From Aliidiomarina minuta (GTDB lineage Bacteria > Pseudomonadota > Gammaproteobacteria > Enterobacterales > Alteromonadaceae): 64,000 bases of DNA. The stretch lies in assembly GCF_003987145.1 (NCBI RefSeq), contig NZ_PIPL01000003.1:248001-312000 (forward strand). The letters run 5' to 3'. Positions 25,375-33,827 of this stretch are shown in pieces. How positions within the stretch are numbered: position 1 is the first letter of the stretch; each line of letters starts with the position of its first letter. The translations under genes were made by a program, and so were the position numbers. The notes under the pieces were generated by a model that saw only the letters and a list, made by a program, of their open reading frames with translations, had not been told where the DNA came from and made no database searches.

Positions 25375-28300
25375 ATGTTTTTGTCCGATATCTCCGTAAA
25401 ACGACCGGTTTTTGCGACCGTACTTAATGTTCTTCTTATTCTGTTCGGTATCGTTGCATTTTTGTCCTTGCCAATGCGCGAGTACCCTAATATAGAACCC
25501 CCTGTGGTTTCTATTAATACCTATTATCCAGGGGCTAGCGCTGAAATTATGGAGCGCGAAGTCACTCAGCGTATTGAGCGTGGCATTAGTGGTATTGATG
25601 GTATTAAAACCATAGATTCACGCAGCCGCAACGGCAGTTCACGAGTTACTATAGAGTTCGATACCGGACGGGATATCGATTCTGCTGCTAATGATATCCG
25701 GGAACGGGTACAGCGAATAACCCGGCGTTTACCGGATCAGGTAGACCCGCCCGAAATCACCAAAGCAGGTGCCGACGAAGATACGGTCGTCTGGTACAAC
25801 TTGCGCAGTGAAAACATGACTAGTGAGCAGCTGACCGATTATGCCCGGCGTTTTATGCTGGAACGGTTAGCCATTGTTGATGGTGCTGCCCGGGTGAGAT
25901 TCGGTGGTGAGCGTCGTTATGCGATGAAGCTCTGGCTGGACCGCGACGCTATGGCAGCGCGTAACGTAACAGTCACGGATATCGAAAACCGTCTGCGTGC
26001 GGAGAATGTTGAGCTGCCTGCCGGCACTCTGGAGTCTCATGACCGCGAATTTGATGTGCGGGTGTCTCGTTCCTATCTAAGCCCTCAGGACTTTCAGGGG
26101 TTAACCATACGTAGTGGCGATGATGGTTATCTGGTACGACTTGGTGAGGTGGCCCGGGTTTCGTTAGAAGCTGAGAATGACCAGTCAGATTACCGCTCTA
26201 ATGGTGTCAACATGATTGGTATTGGCATACAGCGCCAGGCTGAGGCCAATACGCTGGAAGTGGTAGAGAATGCGGATCGTGAAGTTGAGCGTATCAGACA
26301 AACTTTACCGGCCAGTATGACACTGGTAAAAAGCTATGATACGTCGACATTTATCAGAGACTCTGTAAATGAAGTTTATAATACTCTGTTCATTGCGATG
26401 TCGATGGTTGTGATTATTATTTACCTTTTCCTCGGTAACCTGCGGGTTACCCTGATCCCTGCTATTACAGTACCAGTAGCGCTGCTGTCTTCTTATATTG
26501 TACTCAGCGCTATGGGCTATTCGATTAATTTGTTAACCCTGTTAGCGCTGGTGCTTGCCATTGGTCTGGTGGTGGATGACTCTATTGTTGTCATGGAAAA
26601 TATCTATCGCCGTGTAGAAATGGGCGATCCGCCATTGCTGGCGGCTTACCGGGGAGCCAGGGAAGTTGGCTTTGCGGTTGTAGCCACTACCATGGTTCTG
26701 ATTTCAGTCTTTATGCCGCTGATGTTCCTGGAGGGCAATCTGGGACTGCTGTTCTCGGAATTTGCCATAGCGCTCTCTGCTGCAGTGGCCTTTTCAAGTA
26801 TCACGGCGCTTTCACTATCGCCAATGCTATCTTCTAAAATCCTGAAAAAAGGCGGCGCCAGCGGTGGTTGGTTGCGGCGCAAGCTGGATGCCGGTTTTGC
26901 TAAACTGGAGAGGGGTTATGAAGGCGGCTTACGGCGTACTGTTTCTTTCCCTAGCCTTGCGTTCGTAGTGGTTTTACTCGCTGGCGCTGGCAGTTATCTG
27001 ATTTTTAATGAGTTGGGTCAGGAGTATGTTCCTGCGGAAGACCGTGGCAACTTCTTTGTTATTGTGCGCGGTGCTGAAGGTGCCACCTATGAATCCAATA
27101 GCCGTAACATGCGCAAAGTGGAAGAAGTTTTGCTGCCTTACGTCGATGAAGGAAAAATTAATCGACTTATCGTGCGCAGTCCGGGCTGGGGAACCAGTGC
27201 GGGTGTTGCTATTGTCGGGACCGTACCGCATCACGAAAGGGACTGGAGTTCGTTTGATTTAATGGACGAAATGACTGAAAAACTGGATCAAATTCCGGAT
27301 GTGATTGCTTATGCCAACATGCGCAGCTCATTAGGCGGCGGTGGCGGTGGTGGCCGCCCGGTTCGTTTTGTCTTGCAAGGGCACGATTTTGACCAATTGG
27401 CGGAATGGCGTGACATCGTTGTTGCTCGTGCAGAGGAAAATGAAGGTTTCCGGCAGGTAGATAGTAATTACCGCGAAACAGTCCCTCAGCTATCAATCAA
27501 TATTGATCATGATCGCGCTGCTGATCTGGGTGTTTCTATTGGTGACATTGGACGTACCCTGGAAAGCATTATGGGGCAACGGCGGGTGACCACTTACTCA
27601 GACAGAGGCGAAGAGTACGATGTTATTATCGAAGGTGAACGCGAGGATTACCAAACGCCCTCCGATATAAATAACATTTACGTTCGCTCGCAAAGCTCTG
27701 GTGAGCTGGTGCCTATGTCAAACCTGGTCACTGTCAGAGAAGGGGCTACGGCACCTCAACTAAATCGTTATAATCGACTACGTGCTATTACCATAGATGC
27801 TAACCTGGCCGATGGTTACCCCTTGGGCGAAGCGCTGGCATTTCTGGAGAATGTGGTACATACCGAATTGCCGGAAGAAGCCGCTTACGACTATCGGGGG
27901 GAGTCACAGCTATATAAGGAAGGCGGTAACGCTATTTACTTTATATTTATGCTGGCGCTGGCCATTACATTCCTGGTATTAGCGGCGCAGTTTGAAAGCT
28001 TTATTCATCCCTTTGTTATCATTCTGACGGTACCTCTGGCTATATTCGGTGCACTGTTCGGGCTTTGGGTTGGTGGTATGACCATCAATATCTATAGTCA
28101 GATTGGTATCATTATGCTGATAGGTTTAGCGGCTAAAAATGGTATTCTGATAGTTGAGTTTGCAAACCAGCTAAGAGATGCGGGCATGAAATTTGAAGAA
28201 GCCGTGGTGAAAGCATCCCGGTTACGCTTGCGCCCTATTATCATGACGGCGTTTACAACCCTGATGAGTTCACTGCCACTGGTACTGGCTGTAGGGCCTG

Positions 28301-28518
28301 GCTCTGAGAGCCGTTCGGTAATAGGTGCCGTTATATTCTCAGGTGTAGCTTTCTCGGCCTTTATGACGCTCTTTATTGTGCCCGCACTTTATATGGCGAT
28401 GGCGAAAAATACGGGGTCACCTAAACTTCTTTCGAAACGTCTGGCGAAAATGGAAGAAGACTATCCGGATTTACGTGCGGAAGATATGGCATTGCAGGAA
28501 GCTAAAGGCGCAGACTAA
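25375..28518 (+). CDS. RND efflux transporter permease (HAE1/AcrB-like)
   Basis: The 1047-residue inner-membrane proton antiporter has the AcrB layout: the N-terminal ISVKRPVFATVLNVLLILFG helix, porter loops, transmembrane helix 4 with the proton-relay aspartates (IGLVVDDSIVVMENIYRR, the D407/D408 equivalents), and the lysine of helix 10 (GLAAKNGILIVEFANQLRD). A glycine run (LGGGGGGG) lies in the second periplasmic loop. It expels hydrophobic or amphiphilic compounds, with unknown specificity. It converges on the GDPD gene with only a weak hairpin between them. Confidence 0.92.
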   Translation: MFLSDISVKRPVFATVLNVLLILFGIVAFLSLPMREYPNIEPPVVSINTYYPGASAEIMEREVTQRIERGISGIDGIKTIDSRSRNGSSRVTIEFDTGRDIDSAANDIRERVQRITRRLPDQVDPPEITKAGADEDTVVWYNLRSENMTSEQLTDYARRFMLERLAIVDGAARVRFGGERRYAMKLWLDRDAMAARNVTVTDIENRLRAENVELPAGTLESHDREFDVRVSRSYLSPQDFQGLTIRSGDDGYLVRLGEVARVSLEAENDQSDYRSNGVNMIGIGIQRQAEANTLEVVENADREVERIRQTLPASMTLVKSYDTSTFIRDSVNEVYNTLFIAMSMVVIIIYLFLGNLRVTLIPAITVPVALLSSYIVLSAMGYSINLLTLLALVLAIGLVVDDSIVVMENIYRRVEMGDPPLLAAYRGAREVGFAVVATTMVLISVFMPLMFLEGNLGLLFSEFAIALSAAVAFSSITALSLSPMLSSKILKKGGASGGWLRRKLDAGFAKLERGYEGGLRRTVSFPSLAFVVVLLAGAGSYLIFNELGQEYVPAEDRGNFFVIVRGAEGATYESNSRNMRKVEEVLLPYVDEGKINRLIVRSPGWGTSAGVAIVGTVPHHERDWSSFDLMDEMTEKLDQIPDVIAYANMRSSLGGGGGGGRPVRFVLQGHDFDQLAEWRDIVVARAEENEGFRQVDSNYRETVPQLSINIDHDRAADLGVSIGDIGRTLESIMGQRRVTTYSDRGEEYDVIIEGEREDYQTPSDINNIYVRSQSSGELVPMSNLVTVREGATAPQLNRYNRLRAITIDANLADGYPLGEALAFLENVVHTELPEEAAYDYRGESQLYKEGGNAIYFIFMLALAITFLVLAAQFESFIHPFVIILTVPLAIFGALFGLWVGGMTINIYSQIGIIMLIGLAAKNGILIVEFANQLRDAGMKFEEAVVKASRLRLRPIIMTAFTTLMSSLPLVLAVGPGSESRSVIGAVIFSGVAFSAFMTLFIVPALYMAMAKNTGSPKLLSKRLAKMEEDYPDLRAEDMALQEAKGAD

Positions 28519-28530
28519 ATTAAACCGTCT

Positions 28531-29259
28531 TTAATGATGCCAGAGCATTTCGTTCTGGCTCACTGGCAAGCCTGAAAGCACATTACGAGCATACTGGGGG
28601 TGATTGGTGAAAATACCATCCACCCCCATTTTTTTGAGCCATTCAATGTCCTGAGCCTGATCTACGGTATACACATAAATGGGCATGCCGCGCTGGTGCG
28701 CATCGTCGACCAGTTGTTGATTGACGAAGTCCACGCAGGCATGCACAGAGTATGCGTTTAGCGCAGTAGCAAAGGCTGCATAATCGAGCATGCAATTGGC
28801 GCTTAAGGCTCCCAGCTGCAACCAGGGGCACTGGCTTTTCATGTGCTTCAGCCAATGATGATTGAATGAAGATACAATTAGCTGAGGCTGTTGGAAGTGG
28901 TATCTGTTGAGCGCCAGATCGAGCATGTGACAAAGCTTGTCTGGGTCGACTTCACCTTTTATTTCTATATTCAGCATGCACTGACCATTAATAAAAGTCA
29001 GCACTTCCTCTAAGGTGGGCACCGGTTGTTGGCCGAAGACCTTGAGGGTCCGTATCTGACCTGCGGTTAAGTCTTGCAGACGTCCGGGGTGTGCAGTCAG
29101 TCGCTCCAGATAACGGTCATGGAAAACAAATATTTCACCATCTACCTGGTAAATATCAATTTCAATGCCATCGGCCTGAGCATCTATTGCCCGGCCGATA
29201 GCTGTCAGGGTATTTTCCGGAGCTTCAGCACTTGCTCCTCGATGGGCGATGATCAGCAT
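28531..29259 (-). CDS. Glycerophosphodiester phosphodiesterase, cytosolic (UgpQ-like)
   Basis: The 242-residue protein has no signal peptide. It carries the GDPD motifs IIAHRGASAEAPENTLTAI at the N-terminus (catalytic HR and E), EIDIYQVDGEIFVFHDRYLERLT, and a late YVYTVDQAQDIEWLKKMGVDGIFTNHP. It should hydrolyse glycerophosphodiesters to glycerol 3-phosphate and an alcohol. The stop of psd lies one base upstream of its start, which points to joint transcription with a phospholipid synthesis gene. Confidence 0.9.
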   Translation of the reverse strand: MLIIAHRGASAEAPENTLTAIGRAIDAQADGIEIDIYQVDGEIFVFHDRYLERLTAHPGRLQDLTAGQIRTLKVFGQQPVPTLEEVLTFINGQCMLNIEIKGEVDPDKLCHMLDLALNRYHFQQPQLIVSSFNHHWLKHMKSQCPWLQLGALSANCMLDYAAFATALNAYSVHACVDFVNQQLVDDAHQRGMPIYVYTVDQAQDIEWLKKMGVDGIFTNHPQYARNVLSGLPVSQNEMLWHH

Positions 29260-29260
29260 A

Positions 29261-30130
29261 TCAGTCGATTAACTGACCTAAAACGGTACGCATCATGGTG
29301 CGGTCTCCGGATTTTAAAGCTTCATCAAAGAACATCATGTCTTTAGGGAACGCCATAACGACGGTAGAACCTAGTTTAAAGCGACCCATTTCGTCGCCTT
29401 TATCGATATTGACGGCATTTAAGCCTTCCGCGGGGTAACTCCAGCTGTGTATTCTGGGTCCTGTAGGAGGTGTCACTGTGCCCGCCCAGACGGTTTCAAT
29501 ACTAGCTACTATAGTAGCGCCAACCAGAACCATGGCAAAAGGTCCCTGCGGACTGTCAAATAAACAGACCACCCGCTCATTACGGGCAAACAGATTAGGT
29601 ATATTTTCAGTGGTTAGCGGGTTGACGGAAAAAAGGTCGCCCGGCACGTAGGTCATTTTACGCAGGGTCCCGTCCAGCGGCATGTGAATGCGGTGGTAAT
29701 CCTTGGGAGCCAGGTAAATGGTAGCGAACTGACCGTCATTGAAAAGTTCAGCGTCTTCCTCGAAACCACCTAACAGAGCTTTCAGACTGTAGTCATGACG
29801 TTTAGCCTGGATCAGCGTATCGCCCTGGATGGCGCCCAGTTGACTGACAGTGCCGTCGACGGGATGCGCCAGCTCATCCTTATCTGCCTGCAGGGGGCGC
29901 ATCTCTGCTTTTAAGGGGCGAGTAAAGAATTCATTGAAAGTTGCATAATCGCGAGGGTCTTCATGCAGCGCTTCGCTCATATCCACTTTATAACGATTGA
30001 TAAACCAACGCATAAAGGCCTGAGTTGCCCAGCCAGCCTCTGCGGATGCAAACTTACCCATGGCCCGTGAAACAAAGTGTTTGGGTAACAGGTACTGAGA
30101 TTTAATTTTAAACTGATCGAGTTTGGTCAT
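29261..30130 (-). CDS. psd: Phosphatidylserine decarboxylase proenzyme
   Basis: The 289-residue inner-membrane enzyme makes phosphatidylethanolamine. The cleavage motif that creates the pyruvoyl group is present (FKLGSTVVMAFP, LGST near residue 253), as are the aspartate of the protease triad in LAHPVDGTVSQ and the histidine in PKDYHRIHMPLDG. The length fits the short bacterial form. It follows rsgA by ten bases; rsgA-psd adjacency is the same as in E. coli. Confidence 0.95.
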   Translation of the reverse strand: MTKLDQFKIKSQYLLPKHFVSRAMGKFASAEAGWATQAFMRWFINRYKVDMSEALHEDPRDYATFNEFFTRPLKAEMRPLQADKDELAHPVDGTVSQLGAIQGDTLIQAKRHDYSLKALLGGFEEDAELFNDGQFATIYLAPKDYHRIHMPLDGTLRKMTYVPGDLFSVNPLTTENIPNLFARNERVVCLFDSPQGPFAMVLVGATIVASIETVWAGTVTPPTGPRIHSWSYPAEGLNAVNIDKGDEMGRFKLGSTVVMAFPKDMMFFDEALKSGDRTMMRTVLGQLID

Positions 30131-30140
30131 GGATAAGCTC

Positions 30141-31166
30141 TCATGCTTTTTCTAGTGAATCTATAATGCGATGGTAGTTTTGCAGCCTTTCGCGATCTAG
30201 CTTGCCCTGCTCAACGGCTTCCTGCAATGCGCAGCCGGGGTCATTACGATGACTGCAGTCGCGAAATTTACACAGGCCAATATAGGGGCGGAATTCGCGA
30301 AATCCCCAGGTGACGCGTTCGGCTTCTATGTGCCACAAACCAAATTCGCGGATACCGGGAGAGTCAATTAAAGCGGCATTGTTAGGTAAGCGGTGCAAAC
30401 GGGCCACAGTGGTCGTGTGCTGGCCCAGCCCTGAGTTGCTTGAAACATCACCGGTGACTATATCGGCGTCTGGCAGAATAGCATTCACTAAAGATGACTT
30501 ACCTACCCCGGACTGACCGACAAAAATAGAGGTATTATTCGCCATGAGCGCAGTTAGCTGGTCCAGACCAGCCTCTTCGGTGGCGCTGACTCTGGCAACC
30601 TGATAACCAATATCCTGGTATAACTGCAAGCGTTCATTAATGTAGTCAGTAGCAGCGCCTTCCGGCGCAATTAAGTCTGTTTTATTGAGCACAATAACGG
30701 GCGTAATCGCAATGTCTTCGCAGGCTACAATATAGCGATCCAGTATTTGCGCAGAAAAAGCGGGCAGAGGAGAGGTCACCACAAATATCTGGTCAATGTT
30801 AGCTGCCACAGGTTTAATGCCATCGTATATATCGGGTCGGGTTAATACGCTACGTCGGTCTTCTACTGCTTCAATAACGCCTTGCAGACCCTGCTCAGTT
30901 TCCGGCGCACGACGCCAGGCCACGATATCACCCGTGATCAGGCTGCCTGCAGTGCGACGAATATTGCAGCGCAAGACTTCGCCATCAGCGCTTTCAACAT
31001 CCGCGTGCTGGCCGAAGCGACTGATAATAATGCCAGGCTCCATATTACCCAGCTGTTCGGCCGACCATGTCAGCTCCTGCTTCACTTCGCGCTTGGCAAG
31101 GCGTTTGTGCATATTGCTGCGCACACGTCGTTGTTGGCCTTTGTTGAGTTTATTGTGGCGACCCAC
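30141..31166 (-). CDS. rsgA: Ribosome small-subunit maturation GTPase RsgA
   Basis: The 341-residue circularly permuted GTPase has an N-terminal OB fold, G4 (VLNKTDL), G1 (GQSGVGKSSLVNAI), G3 (DSPGIREFG) and a C-terminal zinc knuckle (CKFRDCSHRNDPGC). It assists late 30S assembly. The basic N-terminus (NKLNKGQQRRVRSNMHKRLAKRE) is typical. It is divergent from orn, the E. coli arrangement. Confidence 0.96.
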   Translation of the reverse strand: MGRHNKLNKGQQRRVRSNMHKRLAKREVKQELTWSAEQLGNMEPGIIISRFGQHADVESADGEVLRCNIRRTAGSLITGDIVAWRRAPETEQGLQGVIEAVEDRRSVLTRPDIYDGIKPVAANIDQIFVVTSPLPAFSAQILDRYIVACEDIAITPVIVLNKTDLIAPEGAATDYINERLQLYQDIGYQVARVSATEEAGLDQLTALMANNTSIFVGQSGVGKSSLVNAILPDADIVTGDVSSNSGLGQHTTTVARLHRLPNNAALIDSPGIREFGLWHIEAERVTWGFREFRPYIGLCKFRDCSHRNDPGCALQEAVEQGKLDRERLQNYHRIIDSLEKA

Positions 31167-31263
31167 CGTATACCTTTAATTGGTTAACAAGTTTCTTGCT
31201 TGCTATCATACAACAATTGTCAAAATCTCGCTTGTGCTTTCAAAGCCGGCAAAGGAGCTATAC

Positions 31264-31809
31264 ATGAGTGAAAACTCACAACGTTTGATTTGGATAGATT
31301 TGGAAATGACAGGCTTGCTGCCGGACAGTGATGTGATCATAGAAATAGCCACCATCGTCACTGACAAGGATTTAAATGTAATTGCGGAAGGACCTGTTCT
31401 TGCCATAAAGCAAAGCGATAAGACACTGGCTGATATGGATGACTGGAATACCCGTACTCACACCCAGTCAGGCCTGGTGAAGCGCATTAAGGAAGAAGGT
31501 GTATCAGCCGCAGAGGCGGAAGCGGCAACGATAGAGTTTTTGCGCGAGCATGTAGCTGAAAACACTTCACCTATGTGTGGCAACAGCATTTGTCAGGACC
31601 GTCGGTTTCTGGCGCGTTACATGCCAGCACTGGAAGCTTATTTTCATTACCGTAATCTGGATGTCAGTACTTTAAAAGAACTGGCGAAGCGTTGGAAGCC
31701 TGAAGCTATTAAAGGCTTTAAAAAGCAAAATGCGCACACCGCACTGGCGGATATTAAAGAATCCATCGATGAACTGGCGCATTATCGAACAACTTTGCTG
31801 AATTTATAA
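31264..31809 (+). CDS. orn: Oligoribonuclease
   Basis: The 181-residue DEDDh exonuclease degrades very short RNAs, including pGpG from cyclic di-GMP breakdown. Motifs: WIDLEMTGLLPDSDVIIEIA (ExoI D/E), CGNSICQDRRFLARYMP (ExoII) and HTALADIKESIDEL (ExoIII with H). An AAAGGAG site lies seven bases before the ATG at 31264; the longer frame starting at 31180 lacks one and its extra residues do not match the family. Confidence 0.96.
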   Translation: MSENSQRLIWIDLEMTGLLPDSDVIIEIATIVTDKDLNVIAEGPVLAIKQSDKTLADMDDWNTRTHTQSGLVKRIKEEGVSAAEAEAATIEFLREHVAENTSPMCGNSICQDRRFLARYMPALEAYFHYRNLDVSTLKELAKRWKPEAIKGFKKQNAHTALADIKESIDELAHYRTTLLNL

Positions 31810-31828
31810 AAAAACAACTAAAAGGGGC

Positions 31829-31856
31829 TTGCAAACCGCCTCAGGTTGAGTAAAAT
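31829..31856 (+). promoter_or_regulatory. Promoter of tRNA-Gly
   Basis: TTGCAA (31829-31834), a 16-base spacer and TAAAAT (31851-31856) are followed by a GC-rich discriminator, as in stable RNA promoters. It lies about 37 bases before the tRNA. Confidence 0.65.
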
Positions 31857-31893
31857 GCGCCTCGCAGTTGAGACAAAGCCTCAACGCACTTTT

Positions 31894-31969
31894 GCGAGTA
31901 TAGCTCAGTTGGTAGAGCGCGACCTTGCCAAGGTCGAGGTCACGAGTTCGAGCCTCGTTACTCGCTCCA
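31894..31969 (+). tRNA. tRNA-Gly (GCC)
   Basis: The 76-base cloverleaf has acceptor arms GCGAGTA and TACTCGC, a D-arm with AGCTCAGTTGGTAGAGC, an anticodon stem CGACC/GGTCG with loop TTGCCAA (anticodon GCC at 31927-31929), a TTCGAGC T-loop region, discriminator T and an encoded CCA end. A strong promoter lies before it and an intrinsic terminator after it, so it is a single-gene unit. Confidence 0.97.
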
Positions 31970-31974
31970 AATTT

Positions 31975-32011
31975 AAAAGCCTGAACATCGAAAGATGCTC
32001 AGGCTTTTTTT
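31975..32011 (+). terminator. Intrinsic terminator after tRNA-Gly
   Basis: Arms AAAAGCCTGAACATC and GATGCTCAGGCTTTT with one mismatch enclose a GAAA tetraloop, followed by a T-run. Confidence 0.9.
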
Positions 32012-32078
32012 ATGCCTTAATATTGTCATCTTGCAAGTTTAGACTCCCTTTTTATTCTTTATCTGGGACTTGCATGCA

Positions 32079-33764
32079 ATGACTCATTTTTCTCGTCGTG
32101 ATTTTTTAAAGGTATCAACGTCCGCTATGTGCGCGGTGGCGGTATCCGCTTCTTTGACCACTCGAAGCATGGCTGCGGATATGCCTGTTACCGATGTCAG
32201 TTTTGAACATGGGGTGGCCAGTGGTGACCCCCAGACAGACGCGGTCATACTCTGGACCCGGGCTGAGCCCGAGAATGATGTCGCTGCCGTAACTATAGAA
32301 TGGCAGCTGGCCAGCGATTCCGAATTCAAGAACATAGTGCGCTACGGCAACATTACCACTTTCAAGCATCGTGATTACACGGTGAAAATAGATGTTCAGC
32401 GGTTGCAGCCAGGTCAGCGCTATTACTATAGATTCAAAGGCAAGAATCAGTACTCTCCAGCTGGTGTGGCCAGCACGCTTCCCCAAGGCAGTTTAACAAG
32501 CCTGAAAATGGCTGTATTTTCCTGTTCTAATTACCCTGCGGGTTATTTCAATGCCTACTCAGAAGCCGCTAAAGATCCTGATTTGGATATAGTGGTGCAC
32601 TTAGGGGACTATATTTATGAATATGGTGCCGGCGGCTATGCTACTGAAAAGTCCAAGGAAATCGGGCGTGCTTTTGCGGCGGATAATCAGGGTGAATTGC
32701 TGACCTTAAACGACTACCGAAAACGTTATGCTTTATATCGCAGTGATAAAGGGCTGCAGGCAATGCATGCAGCAGCACCTTGCATTGCGGTATGGGACGA
32801 CCATGAAATTGCCAATGACACCTGGAAAAGCGGTGCTGAAAATCATGACCCGTCAAAAGGTGACTTTTACCAGCGCCGGGCAGCTGCGGTTCAGGCTTAT
32901 TATGAGTGGATGCCAATAAGACCTCCTCAGGGTGAGCAGTCGGCCCACATCTACCGTAGTTTTGATTTCGGAGACCTGTTCAGTCTGCATATGCTGGACG
33001 CCCGGATTATAAAGCGTGCCCGACAGCTTGAATATGCAGATTACCTGGACGCAGAAACCCAACAACTGGATATGCCCCGTTTTATGCAGGACTGGCACAG
33101 TGACCGGGATATGCTGGGCCGTGATCAACTGCACTGGTTAGGTGAAAAGCTGCGAAACTCGAACAGCCGCTGGCAAATTTTAGGGCAGCAGGTATTGATG
33201 AGCCGAATGCATTTGCCGGCGGAGTTGCTGGGTAATAGTGACCTCACTAAAGCTCCGAAACTACTTGAAAACCTGCTGCCATTAAAACGACGACAGCTTG
33301 CCGGAGAGGCGCTGGAACCTGCGGAAAGAGCTCGGCTAGAGCAGCAGATGCCCTATAATCTGGACGCCTGGGACGGTTACCCCACAGCTCGGGAGTCTTT
33401 GTATCAGGCGGCTGACGAGGCCGGCAAATCTTTGGTTGTGTTGTCGGGCGATACTCATAATGCCTGGCACAACAATCTACTCAATGCTCAGGGGAAACAG
33501 GTGGGAGTTGAATTTGCGACATCAAGTGTCAGTTCACCAGGTATTGAGCATTATCTGCAACTGGATGACGAACGAGCACCAAGTGTAGCAGAGGCTTTTA
33601 CACTGTTAATCGATGACCTGCAGTATTGTAATCTGCATCAGCGTGGCTTTATGAATCTGACCATAACTCATCAAGACATGGAAGTGGAATGGGTCTTTAT
33701 CGATAACATTCTGAGCGAGGACTATGAAGTTGTTGGGCGGCACAAAGTGACGCATAGAGCTTAA
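32079..33764 (+). CDS. phoD: Alkaline phosphatase D, Tat-exported
   Basis: The 561-residue protein has a twin-arginine signal (SRRDFLKVS) and an N-terminal Fn3-like domain (VTDVSFEHGVASGDPQTDAVILWTRAEP). The metallophosphatase core follows with FSCSNYPAGYFNAYSEAAKD, VVHLGDYIYEYG, VWDDHEIANDTW and VVLSGDTHNAWHNNL. PhoD enzymes hydrolyse phosphomono- and diesters outside the cytoplasm with Ca and Fe. ATG at 32079 is preferred over the TTG at 32070. A weak Pho half-site (TTGTCAT, 32023-32029) lies upstream. It converges on the TonB receptor gene across a terminator. Confidence 0.92.
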   Translation: MTHFSRRDFLKVSTSAMCAVAVSASLTTRSMAADMPVTDVSFEHGVASGDPQTDAVILWTRAEPENDVAAVTIEWQLASDSEFKNIVRYGNITTFKHRDYTVKIDVQRLQPGQRYYYRFKGKNQYSPAGVASTLPQGSLTSLKMAVFSCSNYPAGYFNAYSEAAKDPDLDIVVHLGDYIYEYGAGGYATEKSKEIGRAFAADNQGELLTLNDYRKRYALYRSDKGLQAMHAAAPCIAVWDDHEIANDTWKSGAENHDPSKGDFYQRRAAAVQAYYEWMPIRPPQGEQSAHIYRSFDFGDLFSLHMLDARIIKRARQLEYADYLDAETQQLDMPRFMQDWHSDRDMLGRDQLHWLGEKLRNSNSRWQILGQQVLMSRMHLPAELLGNSDLTKAPKLLENLLPLKRRQLAGEALEPAERARLEQQMPYNLDAWDGYPTARESLYQAADEAGKSLVVLSGDTHNAWHNNLLNAQGKQVGVEFATSSVSSPGIEHYLQLDDERAPSVAEAFTLLIDDLQYCNLHQRGFMNLTITHQDMEVEWVFIDNILSEDYEVVGRHKVTHRA

Positions 33765-33781
33765 TACAGGGCTTTAAAAAG

Positions 33782-33810
33782 AAAAACGGCACCGTGAAGG
33801 CGCCGTTTTT
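33782..33810. terminator. Bidirectional intrinsic terminator
   Basis: AAAAACGGC (33782-33790) pairs with GCCGTTTTT (33802-33810), with an inner CC/GG extension. It separates the convergent phoD and TonB receptor genes. Confidence 0.8.
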
Positions 33811-33827
33811 CTGTGCTTTATGTTGTT

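Noticed and set aside
27340..27356. Glycine-codon run in the RND permease as a repeat or slippage site
   Set aside because: The run of mixed GGC/GGT codons is in frame and lies in a periplasmic loop; there is no homopolymer or frameshift.
28515..28540. Terminator between the RND permease and cytosolic GDPD genes
   Set aside because: Only a six-base AT stem (ATTAAA/TTTAAT) is present, too weak to claim.
31846..32082. Open frame of 78 codons across the tRNA-Gly and its terminator
   Set aside because: It runs straight through a clear tRNA gene and hairpin, has no ribosome site and no protein-like composition.
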